64,000 nt of DNA from Armillaria gallica (taxonomy: Eukaryota > Basidiomycota > Agaricomycetes > Agaricales > Physalacriaceae): contig JBANDB010000015.1 in assembly GCA_037576215.1 (NCBI GenBank), positions 744,001 to 808,000 of the forward strand. Direction: 5' to 3'. Within the stretch, counting starts at the first letter, position 1. Every line of letters begins with the position of its first letter. Both the position numbers and the translations under genes were made by a program. Below, piece by piece: positions 46,527 to 58,498 of the stretch. The notes beneath the pieces are model-generated. The model was given only the letters and a program-made list of their open reading frames with translations. It was not told the origin of the DNA and did not search any database.

Positions 46527-47763
46527 ATGTCTGACTCCGAGTCCCAACCAATGCCTGAAGACCGTCGCAAAGTGAGCCGCGAGCTTATAACTCTCTGTAT
46601 ACCTCACTGTACTGATGAAGAAAATTCCCAATATTAGGCCGCACATCGCGTTGATGCACATCGGTTCTGGGCGGTTCTCATTGGAATAAACGCCTATCGC
46701 TCCTCTCCATTACGCGGTTGCCTGACCGACGTTGAGAGTATGAAGGAATTCTTGACCAAGGACCTAGGGGTGCCGGAAGGTCGCATCCAGTGCCTTCTCA
46801 GTCCCAACCCCACCCCATGCCCTGACCCCTCCGATACTTCAAGACGCATTGACCCCGAAGAACGACGTATAGTTGGAGCTGTGACCACTCCCGTCCGTAA
46901 AAACATTATCGACACACTTCTCAATCTATCTACCAACCCCGAGATACAGTATGGTGACAATATTATCATCTACTTCTCCGGACACGGGTCTAGCTATGAG
47001 CTTTCGGACTTTTACGAGGCAGGCGACATTGCAGCTGAAGGATCCATCGAAGCCCCGTGGATCGTACCGCCTCTGGTACCGAGAGCAGCATCCCTGACAT
47101 CAGTGATCGAGAGATCAACATCATTCTCGCAGAAATCGCTCGCGCGAAGGGAAATCATATCACTTTGATCCTCGACTGCTGTTACTCCTCAGGTGCCAGC
47201 AGAGATCCAAGCGAATCACCGAATGTAGTTCGCCATGCTACTTCATTGCCGGCTACTTCAATTAAAGACATGCTCGAGGCCGCAGATACAAGGCTCGGAA
47301 AATTATCGAGGTACCATTCTGTATTCGAGCGAAATTGGAAACCCGATATGACTTCCCACGTCGTTCTGGCAGCATGCGCAGAGACCCAGTATACGGAAGA
47401 GGCGCCGGAGGGAGGTGACAATCGCTGGAACGGGGTTTTTACACAGGCGCTTATCAAGGCGCTTAAATCAGACGGCTTGAAAGAAGATTCGACATATGTT
47501 GACCTCATTCGTGCTTCGAAGATGCCTCAGAATACCGTGCAGAGGCCGGTGATCGCAGGGAATTCTAGTGCACGGCTTTGGAATCAGCCTAAGGTATGAC
47601 AGTATTGTTCAGGATCCTGTGGCGCCCACCCTGATATTCTTTTAAGAAAGTACCCGAGTCACCGTGGTCTCAGGGTTCCTGGTTTGCGTGGTTGCTTAGC
47701 GGTGTTGGTGTTGGTGTTGGTGTTGGCGCTGTGTCAATTGCCTGCCAGTTGCTGCGTCGGTAG
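46527..47763 (+). pseudogene. Caspase-like protease gene 2, frameshifted, with tail-anchor exon
   Basis: Exon 1 (46527-46571) and exon 2 (from 46638) give WAVLIGINAYRSSPLRGCLT and the first half of a C14 caspase domain with catalytic His (YFSGHG, codon 46983-46985). Near 47055 the frame breaks: against gene 1, about seven bases are missing before the segment shared as SSIPDISDREIN. The rest lies in another frame, with catalytic Cys in LILDCCYSS (47177-47182), HVVLAACAET and the domain end. There the frame may stop at 47597, or splice at 47594/47645 to a last exon ending at 47763. That exon encodes a Trp-rich turn, GVGVGVGVGAVSIACQLL and a final Arg-Arg: a plausible C-terminal membrane anchor. 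The paralogue lies 6 kb upstream in the same direction. Confidence 0.75.
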
Positions 47764-49009
47764 TTGCACATGCCCACACTGGAACCGCGTCGCCAGAGAG
47801 GGAGAATGCGGTATAGCTATCGATAGTCGCAGATATAGCTACGAAGAATGCGAAGTACAGATTCCAAGGGGTTACCAGTCGGTCAAGCTGGTACATCCGG
47901 TCGGTCGGTCACCTTCGATATCAATTCTTTTCAGCTCAAAGATGCTATGAGGAATAATTGAGGTAAAATAGAGATCTCGCTGAGAGCGTCGGTTCTGTAA
48001 TTCTGTTAACTGAACGACATCCTCGTAAATAAGATAGCAGCCTACCTGAGAGAGCGTGGATAGGGACCACATTTCAGATTTCTCTTCCTTCCGTCCACTG
48101 GTCTTCATCGTCCGCGTGCTGCATTGTAAGGAACTGGGCCGGGTCACTTTGGGCGACTATGCTATCTCATCTTCGTATGGCTAATTATCTAACAAGCTCA
48201 AGACTCGTCAATGCAAGAATTCTGGTTCCTTTGCTTTCTCTCTAAAACCATATGCGTATGACGTGCGTTTGGGCTGAAAAGCCACATGTAACATGGATAT
48301 ATTGACTAAATAGTAAGCATGACCTACTATTGCATACTTGTATAAGATTTCTACACACCTCGACATCGGCGGAGTCCATAATGACATTCTCCTGTGTCAA
48401 CAGTGCCGGTAGAGTCGCTGTACAGCTGAGTCTATTACATTCGAGCGAGATTCCTCAATATGAGGGCACATAGAGCTCTTGAAGGCCGCTGGAGGCCGTC
48501 AGATATGATAGATTTGAGGTGCAGACGAAGTTGCATTTCTCATACTAACCGGCGTACATGTCTCCACGAAGTTTGGAAAAGCAAGTCAAAATATGCTCTA
48601 GTAGTATCGTCAGAATGGCACTACCTATCAGGACACCATATACCTGAACGCATCGATATGCACGCAGATACACGGAAGTTGAATGCATACAATCACATTT
48701 GAACGCACACACACATGTCGAACGCTGGCCCCTTAACAGCCAGGGAAGGGGCTTTCTTGATAGTCCGACTTGGGTGTATAATGATGACGACGGTGATCAC
48801 TCTCGGCATTGAAAGCTAGGGAAAACGGAATCATATCATGAGAACAAAGAAAAAGTAACAAGAGTAAAAGAAGAGAACAGTAGGAAGCAGCCAATGACTT
48901 GAGAGTGTATGGACAAATCACGACACGGAAAAGGAAGCCGGAGGTTAAGACATATAAAAACGAAGCCAGTTCCGGTTAATATGCAGCGAACCATCGTGCA
49001 TCAGATTCC
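47764..49009. other. Intergenic, nothing recognised
   Basis: Short frames only; no domain, spliced exon set or RNA gene recognised on either strand. Confidence 0.5.
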
Positions 49010-50508
49010 CTACGCCCCACACCCAACCTCGACACCCTGCACGACCACCCCCGAATCCGGAACGTCCCAAAACCACACCGCCACCAACGTATACACCGCC
49101 ACGAGTACCACCCCGCTCAGATAATGACTCCGCCCATCCTCAATCGCAAACTTCACAAGCAGAACCGCAAAGAACAGAACCACAGTCTGCACTGGATCAA
49201 ACACCAGACCAAGGGGCCGGCCCATCCCCCACGCCACCAACACGAGCCCAGGAATAACCCCAAGCGCAATCTGCACTGAACTCCCCACCGCGACGTGCAT
49301 CGCCAGATCGAGCTTGCCTTTCCGCGCCACGACGGCGGCGGTGGTGTGCTCTGCGGCGTTGCTGATGATGGGGATGATGATCAGTGTGATCCATGCGCGG
49401 TGCGAGGAGGCGAGTCCATCGAGGGAGGAGACGAGGTGCTCGACGGTGAAGTAGGCTAGAACTGTGCAGACGACGAGGATGAGGAGCGAGACGGGAAGGT
49501 TCATCTTGATTTTAGGGGGAGACGGAAGAGTTTCCGAGTCACGCGAATCTTTCCTATGTGATTTGCCGTCCACATAAAAGTGCTTGTGTGAGAAGAACTG
49601 AAAGTACAGCTGCGGAATGTTGTCAGCCAAGTCCAACAAACCTGAACAAGACAGGACCTACGTAGACGCAATACACCAAGATCAGCACGACGGAGCTCAC
49701 CCTGCTCAGCTCTAACAAGACACCCAGTTCCTCGCCTTGGGGAAGCCGCTCTGCGAGATACCCATTCTGTTGTCGACGTCAACACGAGATCAATGTATAC
49801 TCATTGATGATAGAGACTCACTAGCATAGCCGGCACCACCATTGCCGCCACGGCTGCCATCATCAGACTCGAGTTCACTTGCGCCACCATAGGATGGAAC
49901 TCTTGTTCTGCCGGGCCGACGAGGAGCGCCATACCCAGCACGAGAAGAAGGTTGCTCAGCAAGCCACCCAATAAGGAGCTCTGCACTAGCTCAAGGTCGC
50001 ACTGAAGGGAGCCGTGTCAGCAGTAACCACGAAAAATAAGAGCCAGACAAACCTTTTGTAGTCCAACCCCGCCAATAATCATCTCTACTACGTTCCCCAA
50101 CGTCGCATTTAGTAAACCTCCTACGCTGGCACTCGTCCTCGCCGCAGCCTGCTCAGTACCAAACCCAAGGAGAGCAGCCAGAGGCACGATCCCAAGCGCT
50201 GAGAACACGAAAATGAGGGTAGCGGATTGCGCAGCGTAGTGTAGCGCCCAAGAGACGGGGATGCAAAGGAGGAGGATGTTCAGAGGAGTGTAACGCAGGG
50301 CGGAGAGGAGGGAAGCAGAGTGGGATGGGGCGGAATCCTTAACCGACTCGCATTCACCTCGTTCCTTATCTCCCAGATCCGTTACTTGATCCCCATGACT
50401 TGTACTGCTACTAGTCCCACTACTAGGAGGCTCGTCGTCATCCTCAGTGAGAGTGCGTGTTGGCTCGGGCAGGACATGACTTATGCTATGCGATGAAGGT
50501 TCTGTCAT
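49010..50508 (-). CDS. Ca2+/H+ exchanger, CaCA family (VCX1-like)
   Basis: Four exons on the minus strand (50508-50053, 50001-49822, 49766-about 49662, 49609-49010) give about 446 aa. A cytosolic Ser/Asp-rich N-terminus of about 80 residues precedes eleven or so hydrophobic segments. The two alpha-repeats that form the ion path are present: GNVVEMIIGG at about residues 138-147, and SNAAEHTTAAVVA at about 330-342, each with its essential Glu. An acidic/His-rich loop separates the halves. The protein should move Ca2+ into the vacuole in exchange for protons, lowering cytosolic Ca2+ after signals. All introns are phase 0 and the gene looks intact. A broken, inverted copy lies at 62.3-63.5 kb. 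Confidence 0.92.
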
Positions 50509-52274
50509 TCACGTACTGGGTCCGGGGCGAAGAAGGCAGCAAAGGATGTTCAGACCGGGGGTTTATAAGTCGCACAGGAGTTCTCTTGGCATCGGGCTTA
50601 GTTGATAATGAGTCTTGGCGCGCGTCAAGTTAACTTTGAAAGTCTTTACTGCAAATTATTTATGAAATGTTCGACATAATTTTGAATGGACTACTGACCT
50701 TTTTCCAGGCAGAAACGACTAACAATGCGTTCCAGGCGAGACGTCTCAGGTCACGCCAAGCGACCAGATGATAAGTGGCCAAGAGAAAACAGTGACGCCG
50801 AGCAATACACGAAATCGGCATCTCCTCGGCACTCGTCTATACCCTTATCAAGCAACGTGTTCATCATGTGTTCGAGCACTTAAAACGCCGTGCCGACATC
50901 GTGAACGGTGAGGTAGAGTGGTGGAGCAAAGGCATGGTTAGACACCTAGACAGGGGAATTTTCCAGCGAAACTTCCCGAGCCAGCTGCTTCTTCGGTTCG
51001 AGTTCCAACGGGAAGTTTAGATGGAGGCATCTTACCTCCGAGCAACGGGATAGAGGGAGCGAGGATCAGATATCCGATTCCCATCGGTGCCGACATGACT
51101 ATGGGTGACTTCAAGTTTGGCAAGCGTATGTCGATTGAGCCAGAAAGGATTGCCAAGCCGCATTGTCTTATTGGAAGTCAGACAAACCACGGCCGACACC
51201 ATAGACGCTGACTACAGATTCCTTGCTAACGATGTCGAGCAGGAGATGACTGTCATCCCATGCACTTTGCGTTGGCGCGCAACGACCGAACTTGTAACTC
51301 GAAGTCATGAATCAGCCATTTAAGTCTAGAGGAGCGGCGGATCGGCCCGCCATTGTCGGGTCCTTGTTCTTCAGCTTTCGCAGTAGTTGCAAGGGTGACG
51401 AGCCTCGCCGGAACGACGTATCAACGTCCGTCGACCAATAAGGCGGCCAACGTAAGATAGAAAGGGAGTCTTTCTGTCCAAGTTCTGAGCTCAGGAATTC
51501 GATTCACAATCGGCACATGCCACTAACGTTTACACCGGTACTGTTGCTGTGACCTCGTATCATCCGTCAAAAGATCCGCGGTGAAGCTAAAATATTTTGC
51601 TTCAGCTCGTTTCGTAGATGAACAAGATAAGGGTACCAACCGTAAATCTGATCTTCCGATACCTGGAATTCATGATTGAGGCCGCATATCTTCCGTTCTT
51701 CAGCTCCAAATGCGAAGCCTCTCGAGATGATGCAACATACGCAGTCTTGCTGGTGACTGGTCCTTCATTGATCTTATGTAATGCATGGTAGAGAAGAATG
51801 GGGTCTTCTGGATGTTGGGCCTTGGCACATTCAGAACCTTAGTATCGCAGACGGCACGTTTTTCGGGACATCAATAAGAGGGACCTCGCGAGTGCTAGAG
51901 CAAACTATAATATCAGTTGTGTCCAAAAGGAAGGAGGGCGGACACGTACTGCGTACAAGAAACCACGTTCGGTTCACTCGTACACATCCTCGTCATTTCC
52001 CGTCAAGTTACCGCTCAAGATGTATATAGGCAGCATAACCTCACTATATGCGCTTCATGAGGACAAATGCTAGTGTCTTGTTGGAGGAAGAACGCACCAG
52101 ACGGCGACCGACATTCCGATACTGCTCGGTGGTGCTACCCTGACAGCAGAGCCTTCCCCTGAGCAGTTACCAACGACGAGCCCTTGTCCTGGGATGAAAT
52201 TGGCTTGTCATTTTGATGTTGGATATCGTAGAGCTCGCAGAATCAACGCGGATGGCTGGACGGTCCTGTATGAA
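50509..52274. other. Intergenic, nothing recognised
   Basis: No frame with a known domain or convincing splice pattern. A minus-strand frame at 50938-51156 has protein-like composition (IRLPNLKSPIVMSAPMGIG) but no homology I recognise. Confidence 0.45.
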
Positions 52275-53280
52275 CTAGTCGCAGTGAAACACGTCAGGGC
52301 AAAAGAAGACATGAGGAATAGAAGGCCTTGATGACTGTCGCGATAGAGGACCGAAACAATGAGATGGTTGCCTGGAGTAAAGACGACCTAAAGATACTTT
52401 ACCTCGAGACAAGCGCCTGGTAAATTCTGCCGAGAACATTTGCGCGAGTTCTGCTTGCTTTCTGGTTGGTGGTTGTTGTTGACGGTACAGTAGTAACATC
52501 CCGGTTTTTTGTAGACAAGGATGTCGCAGCTCCCCAGTAGATTTACGATCCCTTGACAACATTGATAAGGCCAGTGAGGATAAGGAGATAGAGTGTAACT
52601 CACGAAAAGAGAACGAATGTTCATGTTCATTTTGGAGCGCATACATCCTCTCAGACTCGCGGTCCTATATCGCATCCACCGTCTGGTACTAGAAAACCAC
52701 GACCCCGCATCGTACGATGACACCTGGCGACAAAAGAACGTTTAGGTCGGAATTTGGAAATAGCGATGGGTTCAACGTACCTCTGCCAGTGCCAGATCAA
52801 ACAAGCACCATGAAGGCTCACACGAGTTTCTTTCAGAAACGGCGACAAATTTGATACCAACATTCGACGCAAGGACAGACGAGGCAAGCGGGAGCCGTTT
52901 TTATCCACGGCGAGTGCTTCTGTACGATTTTGGAGAAAGAAAAAGAGACAGAATCTTTGCTTTATCTACCTTAGACCCGTTTCCAGCATGGATGAAAGTG
53001 TAGTCGAATAGTTTCTTAGACGTCGGATGCCGCGATACCGAAACAGTGCAGACCGCAAGTCAAACTTGAGGCATACTTGGATTTGTTGGTCTTAGGCTTA
53101 GGTCGGCAACCTTGGAAGACATCATAATCGTAAAATCGACCCATTAGGTGGATGTCGACCGATTCCTTGTCATGTGTCGCCGGGTGACGACGAAGACCAG
53201 CAAGAGGGTCGTGGTGGTTGAAGGAAATGAAATTTGAAATATGTTTCCGTGTTTGGAAGCACGGCCGGATTGGCCCCTAT
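52275..53280. repeat. Dispersed repeat, copy B
   Basis: Matches copy A at 37060-38430 in several blocks in the same order: the gccgagaacatt block near 52430, the cgcatacatcctctc block near 52640, the agagacagaatc and gaatagtttctta blocks near 52950-53010, and the end block gaaatttgaaatatgtttcc near 53230. It is about 400 bp shorter than copy A. No shared intact ORF was found. Confidence 0.65.
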
Positions 53281-54540
53281 CCACACACTCTCTTGTTCAT
53301 CTTACCAGCAGAAATAATGGAGCTACGTTGATGCTCTCACCGAACGTGGCTGTCTTGCCTTCATGAATCTGTCCCTGCCCTCATCCTCGTGATGGTTACT
53401 CGGCTTTCTACAGGAATCAATCACCGATTAACACCGATTAAGATACTGACGAACCATAGTCGACACGGAGAGACTATGTGCCTTCTCTTACCGCAGAGAA
53501 TCTGCTTCGCGTAAATGCGATAGTTTCTAGAGTAGATGTTTCGACATGTACTAGAAGAAAGTCGCCGAATACACGCGTTTCCACGATTTTATATTTTGCG
53601 GAGAACCTCAAAATATCTCTTGAATACAAAGACAATGGCTATACTCGCCCAAGTCCTCCTTAATCCACCCAAGCTGTCACAGTTACTGCTCGCTTTTGTA
53701 ATTGTAAGGTTTCTTCTAAAATAGTCCACGTGTTCTGATAATTTCGACTAGATATGCTGTTTCCAACGCGAAGTCCACCACCCTCTCGCCCTTTCCTTGC
53801 AACATCGACTATTCCTCTAGTATGTCATCACTGGAGTTGGAGTTGGAGTTGGTGTTGGTGTTGTGGTTACACTTGATCGACTGTCGGGAGGACTCGTTCG
53901 AGTCTAGGCCTGAATGTACATGGTCCCATATAACAGGTGATCCAACAGCTCTTATGTCGGAGAACTTCTCTGTTGATAGTTCCCATCTCTTTTTGGTCAG
54001 TGAAAGACGTACGATCGGATCATTGTGCAATCAGCATCGCCCTTGCGACTTATCCAAGGGCCCATCATTGCCTGGTACCTTCAAACATCAAATCAAGATT
54101 TGAAGAAGCACTTGTATGTTTCCGATGTAACAATGGAGGGATTTTGTATTCTCTGCAAGGCCGGCGATCCCAACAGTATGTGACCTATCGTGTCTATTTC
54201 TACTTTTCCTGCTATAGTTCCCCAGCCACAGGTCTGTGACCCCCGTTGTTCGGAACATATTTTGGACAGTTGAGATCCAGGAAATACTACTGAAGCTTGA
54301 GCTTGAGCGCTTGAACTTGCTTTTGCTCCCTTAAAATCATCCTCGGCCTAAGTATCCCTTGATATCTGCAAGTCTGTGCAGATCTCAAACACGGCTTGAA
54401 CATGTGAATTCGACAACACTGATCGACACTGGTTGGGCTGGGATGCGTTCATATTTAAAGCTACCTTGGGATGTGAGCGCTTCATACCACCCACTGCTAT
54501 CTAAGTTGGCGAAAAGTAACTTACTTACTTTGAGTCACTC
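53281..54540. other. Intergenic with a GGAGTT/GGTGTT hexamer tract
   Basis: No gene recognised. At 53831-53864 three ggagtt and two ggtgtt units could encode Gly-Val repeats like those in the last exon of caspase-like gene 2, but no caspase motif was found beside it. Confidence 0.45.
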
Positions 54541-56190
54541 ATGGACTACAAACTATTAGCCAATGTTACGGAACCAGCAGTCATCGAGGCAATGGAGAAG
54601 GCCCTTTTTCAGGCTCTTAAAGAAGATCAAATCGTCAATGTAAGAGTTTCCTGTCGTTCCATGCGATCACATTTTTCTAATGACCAGCGCGGTAGTATGT
54701 CATCAGTAGGCGTTCATTCTTGTACTTCCTTTCTGCCGCCGTCTAATTATATGGTGTAGTGGCAAGTTATATGTGCATGGTATACGACACTGTGATTACA
54801 TTTGAAGAGTGAGCTCGTCGTTCCTTATTCAAAATCTCAAGGCGCTGATTGATTTTCCAGCGAGGTTGGTCTCTGCGGAGTCTTTCTCAGAATACATGGT
54901 CTCATACTTAATGGATCCCACGTATTATTCCCATAGTTTGAATTTATCTGGGTACAATCGCCTTTCTACTCATGCTTATCCTGCGTCAATACTAATTCTC
55001 TTTCATCATCTAGTCCTTCCGTTTTTCGAAGAGCTCCGCACTTTACGTTGTGATGCGCTATGGAAATATAATCGAAGAGGGGATTAGCCTAGCTTGTAAG
55101 TACTAGAGCTTTGTTGCAGATCTTCCGCTGACGAAAATTAGACTCCTTTTGGCCTGGCGCTCCACTTCTGGTTCGTGGAAATGCTGTCAATGCATGACTT
55201 ATGACATTGGCTCTGGTATTGACGAATATGATTAGTTTTGCAAAGTTTGGTATTATATCAGTGAATGGGTGGCCTACTGCCTTTTCATCCCAACGACTAG
55301 TATGTAACCAATGTCACCCGCGATTATATCTTGCTGACGGGTATTTAGTCTTCTTGGGTCTTCGAACCTATGCTTTATTCCGCGAGAAAGGAATTGCCTA
55401 CAAATGGTCAATTATCTCTCTAGTCGTGGCACGTATAATCGAATTCCAAATCCTACGAATCCAACCTTACTCCGCAACATAGGCAATGAATTGCATATCC
55501 TTCGTGGCTATATCTATTGCCACCCGGGATACCAAATGTATGTCCCCTAGTGAACTCGAGATACTTTTAAAATACTTATATCGACTGGATGCCAGTTTCC
55601 CCCATACCAATACCAAACCTAACGTGTCAATTCAACATTATCGCACCTCCTTATGCCACCGGTGTCATACAATTCAGTATATGTGCGGTATTTGATTTCG
55701 GAATCTTCATTTTGACTGCCTATCGCGTTTATGAGCACTGTACGTATTTTGCATCGAGTTTAAATCGCCATGACTTACCTCGCAAGCCCAGATAAAATGG
55801 GAAATCGACGCCTCACACTCTTACTCTTCAAAGATAGTCTGTTGTATTATTGCGTGTTGTTCTGGTGCTGTCATTCCATTTTGATATCGTGCACGCCATC
55901 TGACCCCTTCCCCAAGCGGAGAAATTGCCATGTTATTGCTTTACATTCTTCTTCCGAAAGAACACATTCAATTTCGGGCGTTGTTGATCACACCATTGAA
56001 GTGCCTGTGTGTGATTATTGTATCGCGGATTGTCCTCAATATTCGAAAACTGCTTCTTCATCCGAAGGCTCTTACAATTGACAGTCTCATCACGCCTCCC
56101 GAGGCCGCCATGTATAACGCTACTGCAACAGACGTATCTGGCGCAATGGTGTTTGCGAACCCACAGTTGCCCCAAAGCGATGATGCGTAG
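54541..56190 (+). CDS. DUF6533-type multi-pass membrane protein
   Basis: The first exons (54541-54639, 54696-54705, 54760-54808) join to YVIMASYMCMVYDTVITFEE, which matches the N-terminal DUF6533 pattern (Y.....SY..YDT...F). Further blocks follow: FIW at 54937-54951, a 55014-55095 exon, LGLRTYALFREKGI near 55360, a two-helix block at 55586-55740 ending FGIFILTAYRVYEH, a block near 55796, and the last block (about 55960-56190) with VSRIVLNIRKLLL. Order and spacing fit the Basidiomycota family of seven-helix membrane proteins of unknown function. The splice pattern between 54809 and 54936, and between 55096 and 55349, is unresolved. One reading needs a 4-nt exon, so partial decay is possible. 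Confidence 0.68.
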
Positions 56191-56829
56191 TAGATGAAAT
56201 CTTGTATGGAAAATCATGTACATAGACACCTTATCCGAGTTAGATATGCAGCGTATCGCTGGGAGTCAGAGACTGGTCAAGGCCCAGGTTATAGACGATG
56301 ATCAGATATGTTTGTTGTTCATCTGTTCTACTAGTGAGTGCGGACCTGGGCCCCATTTACCGGAGTACAGAGGCCTGAGATCAAAGAAGCAAATCATTGT
56401 GCTATTTCATTGAGATGTCTGTATGGACCGTGCGATATTGGAGACAGATGCTGTGAAAAGTTGATGCAAGCGTGTTTCGATGTCGCTAATACTCGTCCCC
56501 CGGCATCGCGTCCTGAAGAGGCGTATTCCTTCACCAATCACGACTGGCACAAGGAGCACCCAACTTTGGCCGAAAGCTAAGCGAGGTTTTCTGCCCGGAG
56601 CGCCACACCACCGCTGATTTACAGTCGGAGGTCGAAGTCGGTGTCCGACACCATCCAACGAGGGAAGAGTATATCCACTCTGATGTTTTCGCAGGTTCCC
56701 CGCTTCAACATGCACCGTGCCTGGAAGACGAAACGTGAACGACGGCAAAAGCCCGAACTCATCGTGCTAGATTGTCCGAGATCAAAAGAGCGGGTCAGCC
56801 TGATTCTCATGCAGATGATAGACCTAGGC

Positions 56830-57230
56830 ATTGACAGATAACTCCACCGAAAGGCTGCGTCGCGGCTGGCGGGCATCTAAATCTCGTTTAGCCGGCTCCC
56901 ATTGCTGGAATAGATACGCCATGGAGACATGGCCGTCAACGGGAGCACTGCCTGAAGAAGGATGTGGGCGTATGGCGTCTGATGCCGCGATACCGAAAGA
57001 GTGCAGACCGCAAATCGAGCTTGAGGCATACTTAGATTCGTTAGCTTAGGTCGGCGACCTTGGAAGATATCAGAATCGTAAAATCGACCCATTAGGTAGA
57101 TGTCGACCGATTCCTTGTCATGCATGTCGCCGGAAGACCAACGAGAAGGTCACAAGGGAAGGAAAAGAAATTTGAAATATGTTTCCGTGTTTGGAAGCAC
57201 AGCCGCATTGATTGGCCCTGATCACGCTCT
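56830..57230. repeat. Dispersed repeat, partial copy C
   Basis: About 56970-57230 matches the end part of copies A and B, with landmarks gatgccgcgataccgaaa, gaaatttgaaatatgtttcc and tgtttggaagcac. It is closer to copy B than to copy A. It runs directly into the left copy of the repeat that flanks the downstream F-box gene. Confidence 0.65.
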
Positions 57231-57239
57231 TCCGAAATT

Positions 57240-58011
57240 CGAATCGGCGATTCGTCCTGATTCGCCTTCTCATTTCAGTATACTCATTACCCTTGTGTCA
57301 TTTACGAGAGGTTCAGAAGGGCGCCGGCGGCTCAGTGTGATAATCTTGCCAGTTCAAGCAACGCTTCTGCGAATCAGTGGACGTTCTAGAGAGCACTGGG
57401 ATGGGGAGTACAAGCAAGTACAGGGCTGGGAAACCCGTACGTGTCGTCTTTTTCTGGGTGATGGTCGATGAAGCTAAGGCTTATCAATTACACTAACAGG
57501 ATGCACGCGAACAGCGTCAGTCTCAGACTGGTCGCCATCTCAGGATCCCCAAGATGCTCTAAGTATCTTGCAAGCATTTGCTCCTCCAGAGACGCGCTAT
57601 TGGATGAAGTTCTGATATTGCTGCCCGAGTATCCTCGCAAAGTTTGCAGACAAGGATATTGCTCAGAAGAGTGTTTGTGTCCGTAATTTTTCACTGACTC
57701 GTGAACAGGGCCTCAGGCTTATCTGTATACCGGCCCCCATTCCTCAGCTTTACTCTCTAACCGGTCTCTCCAACTTGATGTCTCACGCCCAGGCTTCCAG
57801 TAGGCTGGTATACTTGCCGAAGAGGAAACCATTCCAAACGAGGAATACGAGCTGGCGTCCATCACAAAAAGGGAAATCCGACAGCTGGTTCACGGTTCTG
57901 TTGGTACTCTGGTTAACGCAGACAGGGTGCAGATATAATCAGATGTCTGAGGTCGTGGAGGAAAGTGATGTCGTGATCAGCCGAGGATGGGAAGATCGTG
58001 CATCTCAGTGT
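57240..58011 (+). repeat. Left repeat flanking the F-box gene
   Basis: Matches 60860-61650 in the same direction. The first 600 bp are clearly diverged. The last 160 bp (57852-58011) are identical to 61491-61650. Landmarks shared by both are cttatcaatt, gatgca with cgaacac/cgaacag, cagactgg, and tctgtataccggcc. Confidence 0.8.
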
Positions 58012-58498
58012 GACTTCCCTGTCGTCCAGTTCTTTCTTTCTGTAGTTTCCATCAGACGTCTGGAGAAATCAAGATTAAGACTATCATCGTCAACCTCTGG
58101 TCAATTGGGATTGTGTGTGTGTAACCTCTCCCTCATCAGTCTTCGGTGTTGTCTGCAGCAGCACAGATGGTATCAACCTCCTTCATAATTCGCATGGCAT
58201 TTTTATTCACAGACGTTTCTCGGGCTGTAAGCCTATATGTTCGATTATTTATCTAAGATACGATACGAAGACCGAAGTAAGTTGCTGAAGGTTGCCGGAA
58301 CCGGACCCGGGCCGCACATGGCCAGTCTTCTTTCTACTGCCTCGTTGACGCAACGTGGGCGATGTTTGGGTCTTCGAAGCCTCTTGTTTCCCAACAACGA
58401 CTCAACGACGGTTTCACACTTCATATAGCATAGCAGCCGTACGTATAAAAATCATCCAGGTCGTTTAAACAACATGTTTATTTTTGATTGCAGTCGAT

